From Embiotoca jacksoni (Eukaryota > Chordata > Actinopteri > Embiotocidae): a DNA stretch of 64,000 nt. A model generated the notes under the pieces. That model was not told where the DNA came from and made no database searches. It worked only from the letters and a program-made list of their open reading frames with translations. The translations under genes and the position numbers were made by a program. Shown here piece by piece: positions 12,415 to 24,300 of this stretch (position 1 is the stretch's first letter; each line of letters opens with the position of its first letter). The DNA lies in assembly GCA_022577435.1 (NCBI GenBank), contig JAKOON010000028.1, positions 5,690,571 to 5,754,570 of the forward strand, in the 5' to 3' direction.

Positions 12415-12477
12415 GCAGCCTGGGGAAGACGGTCAGGGCCTGGCCTCTGCCCTTCGGAGGAAAGAATCTGAATGGAG
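12415..12477 (+). CDS. candidate internal host exon, unknown gene
   Basis: A 63-base segment lies between an acceptor with a fair pyrimidine tract (CATTTCTGCTGTCAG, AG at 12413-12414) and a consensus donor (GGAG then GTAAGAG, GT at 12478). Its length is a multiple of three. Two frames are open; the phase 1-1 frame reads SLGKTVRAWPLPFGGKNLNG and joins in frame to the candidate terminal exon at 20899. The other open frame reads QPGEDGQGLASALRRKESEW and also joins in frame. I cannot assign a family. The partner exon, the matched phase and the strong donor support it; the absence of a recognised upstream exon or start codon weakens it. Confidence 0.4.
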
Positions 12478-12479
12478 GT

Positions 12480-14559
12480 AAGAGTCAGTGTGGATTAAAC
12501 GGATCAAAGGCTTCATGATTATTTTTTTTATTTTGTTTTTTTAGTTAGGGCAAGGGGAGCAGAGACAACAGGAGAGAGGGATTCCAGAACCACAAATCGT
12601 TATGATTTGTATCCCTTATATCATTCATAACAACTCCTTAGTTCATTGTTCAACTTTGCCACATTACAATCATCACATCTGCTCGCATTCAGTTGTTCTG
12701 GGTGGACTTTATAAAAGACACATGGCTAACAAGAAAGTCATTAGTTTTAGTTTCGTATGCTGACCTTGATTTTAATGTCGAGCATGGCAATATTCGCTGA
12801 CTGTTCTGTATGACTGGGCTAATGGTTTGTCTCATTTCAGTCACATGTTAGTACACTTGCTTGCAGAGTGTGTGAATGTGGACAGGGTAGTGTTGTCTCA
12901 ACTTGAACGTGGCTATGGTGCACTGACCTCCAAACATTTAATGTATTACCTAAACTATCTCCTGCTTTTGTTTTCTTATTGTATTAGAAAATAAATATGT
13001 TTTCGTGCTCTCTGGTTCAAGCACACAATTAACATACTTCTATCTACATGGCTTCTATCTGCCAGCAGTGTAGTGATACTGAAATTTGTGGATCTGTATA
13101 GTGTGGTGTTCCGCAACAGCTGCAGCTTCTTCAGCCGGCAATTTTAGCGGTTTGAAAATAGGTTGGTGGTCTCGCCCCTTCTGTTATTCAGCCAAGATGT
13201 TGAATGTTGAGGCTGAAAAGTATCCAGCGTTTCACACTTAACTTTTTGACCAACATGAGTACACAATCCGGGTGCTTACAGTGCGCTGCATGTTGCTCTG
13301 CAGACACAGAGGCTCTGTGATGTTGTAGAAACTGCTAACATGCTTATCATGAAAATATGATCATACTAAAAGGCATAACGTTTTACTATGGCCATCGTGT
13401 TTGTTTAGTGCGTTTGCATGCAAATGTTTGCTGGCACTAAAAACAAAGTATAGCAGAGATGATGTCATTAATTTTGCATGTTCATTTTTAGTTCTGACAT
13501 TCTGTCGAAGCTAAATATTATCATGCTCAAAATGAAAATAAAAAAATCAGTCAAAGCAGATATAATATTTACCATCATGTCAGTTTGCCAGTTAATCAGC
13601 ACAATATACCGAAGTGCTGCTGAAGCTGATGGAAAGCCTTAATAGGTCAAACTGACATTTGACATTGATAGCAGAAAATGAAATGTTCACAAAAAGTTTA
13701 AACCTGTTTATTCCCTCATTCAAAGCATAGATATATAATCTGCCTCCCTCAGTAAGACTTTAAGAATATATATATATATATAAAAAAAAAAAAAAGTTTG
13801 GCTGAAATAGTCCCATAATACATGACGATTCAGCGCAATAGTACAGGATGCACTTGCTTTTATTAAACAGGCCTGGACAGTATGGTAGATTGACAGCTGC
13901 AGGACTTAAATAAAGCTGAAATATTACAGATGGTGATGTCCTTGCTACCATTGATGGCTTATCCCACATTTGAAATATCGCAAGAACATGCTCGAATCAC
14001 ATCCATCTGCTTGAAATAGTACGGAACACAATGATAATGGCTTCTCACAGCATACGATTATTCTTCAAATATATCTTACCTCCACTGGCACCACATCAAA
14101 ACTAGATGATGATGAATAGATTGAACAAAAATCTTGGCTCATATTTCCTTTTTGATTTGGCTTCCATAGCTTGTTTTGAACTGTGCACAGAAAGGGCTAA
14201 GAGTTCGACTATTCTTTCACACTTTATAATCACATTTCTGATGTGATGTGAGACGGGCAGCCAAACCCTGCAGACAGCTCAGGTATTCCACTGCAGGGAA
14301 GTTTACTCTGGCTTCAATCTTGGCTGGCAAAGAGGGAAAGAGATGAAGAAATTAGAAAATGAGAACCTGGAGCAAGAAAGCAGGCAGACGGTGTGATAGA
14401 TAGAGGATCACAACATTGAGAATAAGTCTATGAAGTTGGAGGAGGACAGAACACAGTGAGAATACAGGCCTGCTCACTGCATAAAATATTAATCTAATAC
14501 GTAGATCTGACTGTTGCATTTAGTATAAGATTTTTGCTTTGTTTTTATGGCTAAACAAG
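12480..14559. other. unassigned non-coding DNA
   Basis: AT-rich DNA, with an alternating TA run then an A run at 13767-13795. If the flanking exons are real this is part of an intron of about 8.4 kb. Confidence 0.45.
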
Positions 14560-14740
14560 CAAGCAAGTAATTGTATCTGAATAGCAAATGTCTTACACAA
14601 GGGAAATTCAGTGCGCTTTACATAGATAAAAGCAAAGAAGAATCAAACATGTATAAGATACAATAAATAGGATTTAAAACCAGTGCAATGTCAAAAAGAT
14701 AGCAATTAAAGAGAAATATATTAAAATATGCAAACGGTCA
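14560..14740 (-). mobile_element. LINE 3' tail relic
   Basis: The plus-strand text ACAAGGGAAATTCAGTGCGC followed by TTTACATAG and an A-rich stretch matches the reverse complement of the 3' end of L2-type fish LINEs, which ends in a 'GTAAAGCACTTTG...' motif. No coding part remains. Identification is by motif memory only. Confidence 0.45.
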
Positions 14741-14984
14741 GGATAAAAACAGGTCAAACTGTTTGCACTAGCTGCTAACTGGCAAATAATACACTTAATG
14801 TTGCCACAGAAAGGAGTTACATTCATCTAACTTCTCTTCAGCAGCCAACCAATCAACGCAATTCAAAACGACCGTGTTACTGTGACACTACTAGGAGGGT
14901 TAGTTCTGGAGCTGGTGAGCAAACCACTAACGCACTAACCAAACGTTTGTGAATGGCTACGGGAACCAGAACTGATTATATTTG

Positions 14985-15395
14985 GACGAGCTGGGAGGGA
15001 GGGAGCGATGGATCTGACCCGATGTGATTGGAAACCCAACGATACTATGTCCCGCCCACCGATAGTGGAAACCTGACTGCACTACAGGACTGTCAATCAA
15101 ACAGACGCACCCCAAAAAGCACAGTTTATTTTCTAATGAAAATGATGGGATTATTTTCAGATGGACCGCCATAAAACTAATAAGAAGTAGTGACTTTGGC
15201 TAACAACGCCAAAATGCCAATTCGAAAATTTGTATTGACATAATTTGAATTTCACAAGACAAGTTGAATGGAAGTCTATGGAGCCGCAGGCGTTTTGGAG
15301 CCAACCTCGAGCGTCACTCGGTGGTATTACAGTTTACGGCACTTCCGCATTGGCCTCGTTTCTCAGACCAGGAAGCTACATCCACTTTTAATTTT
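14985..15395 (-). repeat. dispersed repeat family A, copy 1
   Basis: Read on the minus strand from about 15395, this matches the plus-strand segment 41186-41560. Shared blocks include GGA(T/C)(G/A)TAGCTTC near the start, AATACCAC(C/T)GAG, then TTTGATTGACA...CAGTCAGGT..CC and TATCGGTGGG near the end. The order of blocks is conserved, so the two are diverged copies of one element in opposite orientation. No ORF. It looks like a non-autonomous transposon or SINE known widely in fish; the class is not determined. Confidence 0.7.
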
Positions 15396-15399
15396 AATT

Positions 15400-17340
15400 T
15401 GCAGATGAAACTGTATTGGGCTAGCAGATGACCACAACCAGTTTACATGGCAGCGCCCGGTTCTAAAGGTGACACTCAGCTGTCTCCAAGATCTTAAAAG
15501 CTTCCCGTTCTATGAATGTCTGATTTCCCGCAGTAGAGAACAAGCAGGGGGTATGTGCAGCTGAGTGGAGTGCTGGGCCAAATCATGAAGGTTATATAGG
15601 AACCAACATAATAGCAAAGGCCAGTCTATTCAGTTTTGCTGAGGCTTTTCAGTGAACAGCACTCCTGGGAGAGATGACTTGCCACTGTGTATGAAGCACA
15701 CTGCAAGCCCGGCAACAGACAATGCACTGCAGAGATGTGATACGTTTAATAATGGAAGCAAATCAAGCCGGAAGTATTTGTATTCTTTCAGCTGTGAAAG
15801 CGCTACAGGGGAGCCGTTAAGAGAAATCTCTCTTTACTCCAAAGCCAACTATTTTATTACAAAGTGACAGCAGCAATGTGAACTAAAAAGCACATCATGT
15901 TTTGACATAGTTAAATCATTTTAGGAAGCATATTCAGGTGAAATAAAAAGAAAAAAAATGTTTTGTCAGCTTTTCCAAAATCTCCTGATGATGCAAAGAA
16001 CAACAAACAACAGTTTATTTTGTTGCGCCTTCAGATCCGTCAGATCATTCATTCTCTTTCTCTGCCTCACTTCACTTTATGAAATTATCTCTATAGGTTT
16101 TCCTCTCCATCCTTGAATGCTTCCCATATTCAATTCACATATCTATTTGGGCATGTAATGAAATAAAGCTATTACTGCCATCAAATAAGTTTGGCGATGT
16201 AATGAGAGCATAAATGATCTGAATTTATGTTGTGATTCACTAAATTAAATTAATCTTCAGGGCAAAAACATGAAGGACAGAAGCACAGCACTGTATTTAC
16301 ATACAGATGACTTACATTGTGGTGCTATCTTAGGGGTGCACTGGTGAAATGTGCTTCATTGATGGGCCTGTAATCTGATTTTGTGGGGTCCTTTAGGTTT
16401 GCCAACTCATCATTTATATTATCTTCAAGATGAATGAAATGCAGAAAGTAATTTTGAGCATAATAGGAAGCTGTGGCAGTGAAGGCAGTGCAATCGGCCA
16501 CCGGGACACAAGTAAACAAGCTTATAAATACAGATATTCTAACCTACACTGAGAATTACAAGCATGGGGTCATGTAGGACAGTGAAGTCTCCCATTTCAT
16601 GCAATAAAATGACTATATTTTGTGCACAGAATTTGTAGAATTAATGTAGATCTGAATGCAGTTTGAGCATCCTGAAGAGAGATTTTAGATTGAAATAACA
16701 GCAGCATCAGTACTCAGAAAGCAACGGGAAACAAGAGGCAGGAGGGAGGGCTCAACCTTTTACATTTTGATTTGAAAAAGTGCAACCTTAAAATTGCATG
16801 GTAGGTGACTTTGATTATAACTGAGAATTAACAGTGTCATAACGAGCTATAGCGCTAATCTTCTCATAGCCTCAGACAATGGAAATGGACTCGTCTTTGT
16901 ACTTGTTCAGCCAGGTTTTAGTCCTGATCTCAGCAGGTCATGAAGGAGACAGAAACATGTCGTTAGAATTAAAGCAACCGCAATAGGTTGGTTTATGTCT
17001 TGCTTATCAGATTTGAGTTGGTTTATGTTAATGAGGACTCTTTACACAAACAAGTTGCGCTACGACTGATACTTTTCACCTAGTATGTGCTATAGGCAGC
17101 ATCATTAGGAAGTACTACATATATTTCAATTACTATGCTTTAATTATCTATGAAGCCAGATAGAATGAAAATTTTAGACAAAACTGAAGTTATTGTATTT
17201 GATCCTAAACATCTCAGAAAGATCAGGCTAACCTTCAAATATCTACACTTATTTATAAAGATGTAATATCACAGAATGGTTACATATACTCTAAATCTTT
17301 GTGATGTGAACAGTATCTATCTATCGATCCTTCCATCCAC
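15400..17340. other. unassigned non-coding DNA
   Basis: No transposon recognised. The interval 16030-16260 is repeat-free and rich in TAATGA/AATTAAATTAAT motifs, so it is a possible conserved element. The 71-codon frame at 15652-15867 has no supporting features. Confidence 0.45.
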
Positions 17341-17357
17341 TCATCCATCTGCGTGCG

Positions 17358-17826
17358 GTTTGTTTGTGTGTGTGTGTCCAATATATTGCTCTTAAAATGG
17401 TCAGTGTGTAATAAATGAAATGTTAATTTACAGTATACAAACAGTACTTGTTGGCCTGAATGGGGAAATGACACTGATACAAAACTTGGGAATGACAGTA
17501 ATGAAATGCATAAAAAAGAGAAAAAAAACACAACTGTTTTTTGGTGTCGTTTGAACTCTGATCAGAGAGGGAGTGAGAGCAAGTTAGTCAGAGAGAGGGT
17601 TTGTGCTTGGGCATTTGTGATAATCTGTGCACATACAGTATGTGCCAGTGTGTGTGCGCGTGTGCATACCTGTACATGCATGTGTGTCTTCAGACTGACA
17701 GAAGTGATGCAATGTCTGCAAAACATTTTTCGAGACTTCTTCAAACAAGCCAATGTAGGTTTTTCTCGCTCTAATGCACCATTCAAGCCTATTTGACTAC
17801 CCCCCCACACACACACACACACACAC
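17358..17826. repeat. scattered TG/CA microsatellites
   Basis: Short TG tracts occur at 17367-17378 and 17647-17690, and a C run followed by a CA tract at 17801-17826. They account for the histidine/threonine- and cysteine/valine-rich frames on both strands, which are not genes. Confidence 0.85.
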
Positions 17827-17931
17827 TTCTCCGCCCCCATCTGCTATGACTGACTTGAGCACTGATGACACTCAATGAAACGTCTGCAGTGTGACTGTAT
17901 TTGCACTTCTTGACAAGGTGCAGCTTACCAA

Positions 17932-17998
17932 CACGCTGAACCCGGGTCTCCAAATGGCCGTGAAAAATTGAGTAAAACATTACTCTTTAAAATGGTTT
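17932..17998 (+). repeat. left arm of 67-bp inverted repeat
   Basis: This 67-base arm is matched in reverse complement by 18619-18685 with only 3 mismatches by eye. The arms enclose about 620 bp. No clear target duplication flanks them. Confidence 0.92.
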
Positions 17999-18189
17999 TC
18001 TCTTGCCAGTGCAGCATACGTTTGTAAAGGTTTGCCAAACTGTTAGTATAATTAACATAAACAGCAGTTCTATGTGTATGTACATTCTCATCCAAGGGTT
18101 TGTATTTATTTATTAGTTTCCAAGTTGTAGAACAATCCTGACAGAGGCTTGATTTCGTTGTTTCTTGTTCTTTATGCAAGTGTGCTCCC

Positions 18190-18540
18190 TGATCTTTTTA
18201 ACCCCTTTAAGCCCAAAACCTATAAAAAAAAAAAAAAAAAAATTTAAAAACATCCCCAAATTCAGTCAGTCACAACCCCACAGCTGTAAGGCCGACAATA
18301 ACAACCTTGAGCACTATAGGTCAGATACACTTGGGAGAATTTTGAAATAAAATAAATGTACTTGTCACGATCATCAGGCCAGAGACAGTTTTTTTTTTTT
18401 TTTTTTAAAGCAAAAGTTTACATCTTTACTTCGGCCGAACTGAAAACAGTAAATCCGTAAATAACAGCCTCATGCAGATAAATGAGTAAATGATGTTACA
18501 GAACCAGCTTTAAAAATTCCAAACTGTATCCATACCAAAT
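18190..18540 (+). repeat. dispersed repeat family B, copy 1
   Basis: Begins AACCCCTTTAAGCCCAAAAC, passes through an A run, then CTGTAAGGCCGACAATAACA and GGGAGAATTTTGAAAT. The same ordered blocks, diverged, appear at 36640-37010 and 57985-58265. It sits inside the 67-bp inverted repeat. The class is unknown. Confidence 0.6.
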
Positions 18541-18618
18541 TTGCAAAAGAAATTATGCACAACAATGTCACAACCATTTTAAGTAGTGCTGAGCAGCCTC
18601 TTCACTGAATGTGGCATG

Positions 18619-18685
18619 AAACCATTTTAAAGAGTAATGTTTTACTCAATTTTCCACGGTCATTTGGAGACCCAGGTTCAGCGTG
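18619..18685 (-). repeat. right arm of 67-bp inverted repeat
   Basis: Reverse complement of 17932-17998 with 3 differences, about 95% identity. This is high compared with most repeat pairs in the window, so the duplication is young or was homogenised. Confidence 0.92.
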
Positions 18686-18859
18686 CTGCTGGAGCTATTA
18701 ATTTAGCAGGATGGAAATATCTGAAGGGAATGTTTAATTAAGTCTGTGTGACTGAGAAAACTTGCATGCCCTCTCTAATAATCTGAGTTGCATGATACAT
18801 TTACTGTCTGGAAGAGACCATTCATATATATAATATATAACTGTGGCTCTGTGACAAAA

Positions 18860-19610
18860 AATATCAGCATCACATTTTGTTCTCTTCATGTCTCTTTGGA
18901 TAATCATGTCAGTCAACAAATAAGCTCTTGTTTTTATAATTTGGGAAACATGGCAAAACTAAGAAATGTTGTGACCTTGATGGAGATGGAGACGCTTTTT
19001 CGTGCTTTCATTTCTTCTCGTTTAGACTATTGCAATGCTGTTTTTAGCTGTTTAAGTCAGGCCTCTTTAAACCGGCTTCAAACTGTTCAAAATGCAGCTG
19101 CTCACCTTTCAACTGGTCATTAGAGGAGATCACACATCACCCCAATTCTAACCACACTTCACTGGCTTCCGATAAAGTTCCGCCATCATTTTTAAATTCT
19201 GCTGCTAACCTTTAGAGCTCTTTACGGTGAAACAGTCAGGTACACTGCTGACCTCCTCCTTTCCTACACACCCAATCACGCACTTAGGTGCCCCGACCAA
19301 AAATTACTGGCTGTCCAGTTGTTAAAAAATGTTTTTATTCAGACAGGCTTTTGGTTAGCCTGTCTACAGAACTTCTTTTATTTATTATCCTTTTATTGGC
19401 TTTTCTCTCCACTAGTGTCCTCATGTGTTTGTTGTTTTGTGATCTTAACAGTTATTTTAAACTGTGGTTGTGATTTTAATTGTGACTTTAACTGTTCAAA
19501 AGCATGCTGTTTGTGGCCCCTTTTCTTTTTATTGTGAAGCACTTTTTTATGATTTTATATCTTTGAAAAGTGCTGTACAAGTAAACTTTACTTACTTACA
19601 TACTTTACAC
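18860..19610 (+). pseudogene. L2-type LINE relic: reverse-transcriptase C-terminus and 3' tail
   Basis: The plus strand reads as the end of an L2-clade reverse transcriptase: a DNHVSQQ segment, a NMAKLRNVV segment (consensus HLRNIAKLR), then FRAFISSRLDYCNAVFSCL and LNRLQTVQNAAAHL. After a stop it continues as HITPI..TLHWLPIKF and LLLTFRALYG. The 3' end near 19545-19610 has the typical GTGAAGCACTTTT ... AAAAGTGCTGTACAAGTAAA tail and ends in a TTACTTACA repeat. Stops and the missing 5' part show it is dead. Confidence 0.88.
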
Positions 19611-20232
19611 CTATAAGGTGTTAAATTGAGATTTGCTGTGCGAAACTATTCATTATCTCCCAAATGAGCACCAATTACAAGAGCAGGATAATTTAATTGC
19701 AGGTCCTGTCTATGATGCACACATTTTTATATTAATAAAGTTATACTGGAAGCAGATTGCCTGATTAGATACTTCCCTCAGTTGTTTTGGAAATGTAAAA
19801 TGATCAAATAGAATTGTGTCACCGACATCAGTGGAGAGAGGCAGAGTGTTTGCACTCAAAAATAAAACATCTGTGAATGAATATCGGGTTTGAGCAAACT
19901 GCCTTTGACTTCTTGGTGTCAAATGGCCGGCGCTGAGAACTTTTCCGTTTCGTCACACCGCTGTGAGATGGTGACCCAAGGTAGCCCGACCCCTGAATTA
20001 CCTTGTTTCAAATGCTTCCCTGTGATTAGTTCCCCATAGAACTCATAAAACAGAATAAGGGCCTGTGAGGAAGACAGCTGGCAGGATCAAGCTTGTTATT
20101 TTCAACTCACACAGAGAACCAAAGGAGCTTTGAGGACCCAGGTCGACTTCAGGAATGGAGCTTTTAAAATTTTGAGAGATCCTCGTCGAGCGTATGGAGT
20201 GCTTTCAGTCCCCTCACACCCCCGTTCCTGCA

Positions 20233-20234
20233 TG

Positions 20235-20300
<66 letters not shown>
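20233..20300. repeat. (CA)n microsatellite
   Basis: About 68 bp of CA repeats with one CG interruption at 20259-20260. It is the cause of the long histidine/threonine and valine/cysteine frames overlapping here. Confidence 0.98.
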
Positions 20301-20304
<4 letters not shown>

Positions 20305-20898
20305 GGAGCAGCATTAAAATGTCAGAGGTCATATGGGGCATTTCCTGTATTCTCTACAATGCTTCCATGCCACATGTTGGTTTTTACCAAAGCCCAGTCA
20401 GTTACCAGTGGACTGTTTATTGAAAATTAGAAGCTTCCTGTGTAGGAATTTGTTCAGAAGGATCCTAAAAAGCCAGATGTCTGCATGGGACTATAGATAT
20501 CTACTTTACGACAATCATTGATTATGTTGTTTGTTAAACTGAGGTACATTAGTATTCCCTACTGCACATTACCTGAAGGCAAAACCCACAGCCATGAAAA
20601 AGACTTCAGTCTCTAAAATGTTGTCCTCTCAAGTGTGTCAAAAACATGGACATGACTGGAATAATGAGCATATGTTGCAGCCAGAGCGATGAATCCCTCA
20701 ATTTATGAAAATGAAAAAAGAGAGAGCAAAATTTTGATTCAGAAATAATGTTGATGTAAGAATACGACCTATCCTGATATGTCAGCCCACTTCCTGATTG
20801 TCTACTAATTGCTGATGTTATCAATGGTGATCATTCTTATTCAAGATGAACACTAACACACTGAAGCTAGACAGCCATGTTTTCTTTTTTTGATTTAG

Positions 20899-21032
20899 GG
20901 TCCATTTTGAAGGCCAGAGGAGACAAAGAGACTTCTGCAGAAACTCCCCAGGTCCCAGAGGACACATGGAAGACCTTCTATGGGATTATGAAACCTACAG
21001 GATACAGAGACTATTGTATTCAGAAAGAATAA
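20899..21032 (+). CDS. candidate terminal coding exon, unknown gene
   Basis: It starts after a strong acceptor (TTTTCTTTTTTTGATTTAG, AG at 20897-20898). In the phase following the exon at 12415-12477 it reads 43 codons, beginning SILKARGDKETSAETPQ and ending PTGYRDYCIQKE, then TAA at 21030. About 270 bases later an AATAAA lies at 21300-21305, so exon, 3' UTR and poly(A) signal are all present in order. The product is hydrophilic with one cysteine. A second frame, also in register with the earlier exon, is open to a later stop, which makes the choice of frame uncertain. I do not recognise the protein. Confidence 0.42.
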
Positions 21033-21325
21033 TTTTGAATTAAGGAGTGCTCTTAACAGCTATACTTCATGAAAAGTAGTAGTGATCCATCCATTGTTGT
21101 TACTCAACAATTTAAGGTCAGGCTGGGAAGAATAGCTTGGAAATGGTGTTTTAATTGCCGTTTTGCCCAAAGCCTTTGGCAATGAAAGATGATGCAAAAA
21201 TCGCAATAACCCTACCCAGAGCAGAAGAGGAATGAAAGCTGTGGAACTTGTTCGACTTCAGAGCTTGAAACATTAAGGGCATTGCGTTTTATTGATATAA
21301 ATAAAGCCAAATTACAATGATGCAT
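21033..21325 (+). promoter_or_regulatory. candidate 3' UTR with AATAAA poly(A) signal
   Basis: Follows the TAA of the candidate terminal exon. AATAAA at 21300-21305 would place cleavage near 21320. No repeat is seen inside. Confidence 0.38.
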
Positions 21326-21329
21326 AAAG

Positions 21330-24300
21330 GTTTCAGTTTTTATGGTAACTGTTGTAGTCGATGGCTGTTTGTCTTGGAGAGTAACCCCAAAGAATGGGCT
21401 TCATGTTTTTTCACAAAGACCGATGGAAAGAAAAGCTAAATGAAGAATAACAATAAGATCCTGAAGACGAAGTTAAACGGAGGCAAGCCAAAATAAAAAT
21501 TGCAATGTTCAAGCTGCAAGCTGCAACTTGATGTATGGTCATCTGATCATCATATTTTGAGTTAATTTGAAGGTTTTTAACTTTTCACAAAAACAGTTAA
21601 CTGACAAGGCTCACCTCTTAATAGTAAACATTTACCGGTGACAACCTTATGAAGGTATTTGCAAAACTGTGCAAAACTGTCATCCCTGAAAACAATGGCT
21701 ACTTTCAGGCATCTATAATTTAAAACAATAATCTAAAACATGTTTTTTCACTACAAGTTAGTACAACATGTTGTTTCGTAATTTTGATGACATCAGTTTA
21801 GGTCTTTACCTTGGAAAAAAGTAAAAATAGCAAAAATCTGACACCAGAGGAAAACAGACTTGACAGCCCTGTTTCAATATAATTTGCAGTATGGACACTA
21901 TAAATTGCAACATGACATCATCTGCTTGGGTGTTCATGTGTACGCCTTTATCCTGACAAAAGACATATAATACTTGTAACTCATCATGAGCCTAAGGGAG
22001 GAACTCTCAGGTTAATCTGCAATCCTTTAGGACTCTTTGAAATGGAATCCTGATACCATTTACAATCAGCATGTGAATAGTACTTGCATATCGCGTTTGT
22101 GAAACCAGCCATTGAGCCAGACATGGACATGGGAAAAGTAGAGACCTGATGCACTGGACGATTAATCTTGTCATACTTATTATTAAAACAATAAAAAGTA
22201 AACAAAATATTTTTTTCTCAGTCTTTAGGAGGTAAAGACAACAAATGTTCCTTTTTTAACCAAATGGTTGGAGGTTACAATTTAGCTTAAAACACCACTT
22301 AACTATTTAACAGACCTAAATAAATACATTCGGCTGTATTTTCTACCGACTCCAACAAGCCCAATACCTGGAAGTATTTAGAAAGCAGGAGGCATTGAGC
22401 CCTTTTTAAAATTGTATGCAGGCTATTCTTGCTTTACGGCCACATGCAATGTCATTTTTCACTTTCTCAAACTTTAGCTACAGCAAGGGCTTTCTCAAAA
22501 CTGCCTGTGGACAGCTGTCAAAGAGCTGATACAGAACTGGCAAGTCTTAAAGCTCAAGCAGCTGCCTTTTCCACACACAATTGTCAGAAAAAATATTCAT
22601 ACAATAGCATCTCATACCGTGTCGCTGTTGAAAATTCACATCAGTCCTGTATCAATTCACATCAGTCCTGTGTGCGGTGTTGTCATCCAGCTGCACGAGG
22701 TGACTATATTTTTAAATGTAAATATTTTCCTTTTGGGATTATGATGGAGACCAGACAGAACAAGTCTGTTGTATGAATAAAATATGGCATTATTACCTCA
22801 TATTAGTCAGCTGTCTGGTAATTGCTACTGATGATGAAGGGCGTTAATCGAGACATAATGACAAAGAAATACTGTGTAACATAATTTGCAGTTAATGATG
22901 AGCCCTTCGCATTGCACGAAAAGGACCAACCCATTTTCCTTGATCAAAGGCTACTTCCAGAGCTTCCTCCTGGAAAACCTCAAAAGCTTTTTTTTTTTTA
23001 TAAATGTTAATGGTTTGTATAAAAGTCTTCTCAGTGTAGACTAAATTTTAACTACATTTTTACATTTCTAAATTAAATTCAAATAAACAGAAGTCAAGAG
23101 AGTCAATGCCATATGTATGATTCTGCAGCCAGAAATATTTATATATACTGTATCTATATACATTTTTTTCTCATATATATTTAGTAATAACTGTGGTGAC
23201 CTGCTGTTGTTGAAAATATTTCACCTCAACTTAAGGCCCAAGGTGCTTCACAGAGAAAGACAACAGCAAAGACAAAAAAGTTAAATCACCACTGTGCCTT
23301 TTCTTTAAAAAAAAAAAATGAAGTATAGATTTGCAACTCATCATTTAAACAAGAATAATAATTCTTGAAAAGTTAACTATATTGTTAAATTAACAATGGA
23401 TCAAATGGCTGTGACCAAATTCACATTACACTATCAATGATGTGTTAATACTTGAGAGTATTTTAGCGCCTTTCAGCTCATTGTTTTGGTTGTTTTTATT
23501 TCAGTCTTGCTTTTATCAGCCACAACAAACACAAAAAGCCCTAACTAACCTATTTTACTCTTTTGCTGAGCCCCATAAAGCAGATGTACAAACTTAGGAA
23601 CAAGTTAGTGAATTTAGAAGCTAAAAAAAGCCTAAACCCTAAAGCTGAGCTAAAAAGAGATTGACTTTTGAATGCGAATGTTATTGTTTTTTTTACTTTT
23701 TTTTTTTTGTTCCTGTCACATTTGTAGATATTTGATAACACATTTAGATATATTGACTGTATATTGACAGTATTGACATACTGCTCCCAAGTGGCCAAAA
23801 ATCAATGAATATTACTTTAAAGTTAATGAAAACATAATATTTTAAAGTTAAACATTTCACTTACTCACTGTGTGGGACTGGTTTGATCAAATGTATTTTA
23901 CAGATCTGACAACATACGCGAATAATCCCACTACTATCATAAATAAATACTGCTTAAACCTGATTGGTGCACTAGCATATGTGAGATCCCATTTTTCCAA
24001 AAGCACTGTCCACTAAAAAAAAAAGCAAGTAAAGACAAAGCACAACAATATCTCTCATGTTTTTTTTGTTGTTTTTTTTAGCATTCTGCATTCATGTTGT
24101 TGGTCATGACTCAGTAAGAAGCTGATGGGGAAAACAAGTTCAGCGGGACTAAATATATATATATGTTTTTTAGTAGAAGTAAATAAGGTAAGATAGGGAA
24201 GTAAGAAATATTTAAAAAAAAATTGACTAACACGGTTAGCTTTGGTCTTATTATTGGTTGTCCGACAATTTCAAGACACATGATTTAACTCATAGCATTC

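Noticed and set aside
20102..20430. Histidine/threonine- and cysteine/valine-rich frames
   Set aside because: Translations of the CA microsatellite on both strands; the same applies at 61231-61534.
20961..20995. Tachykinin- or somatostatin-like motifs (FYGIM, WKTF) in the candidate terminal exon
   Set aside because: No amidation glycine or dibasic cleavage site in the right place, no paired cysteines and no signal peptide exon found.
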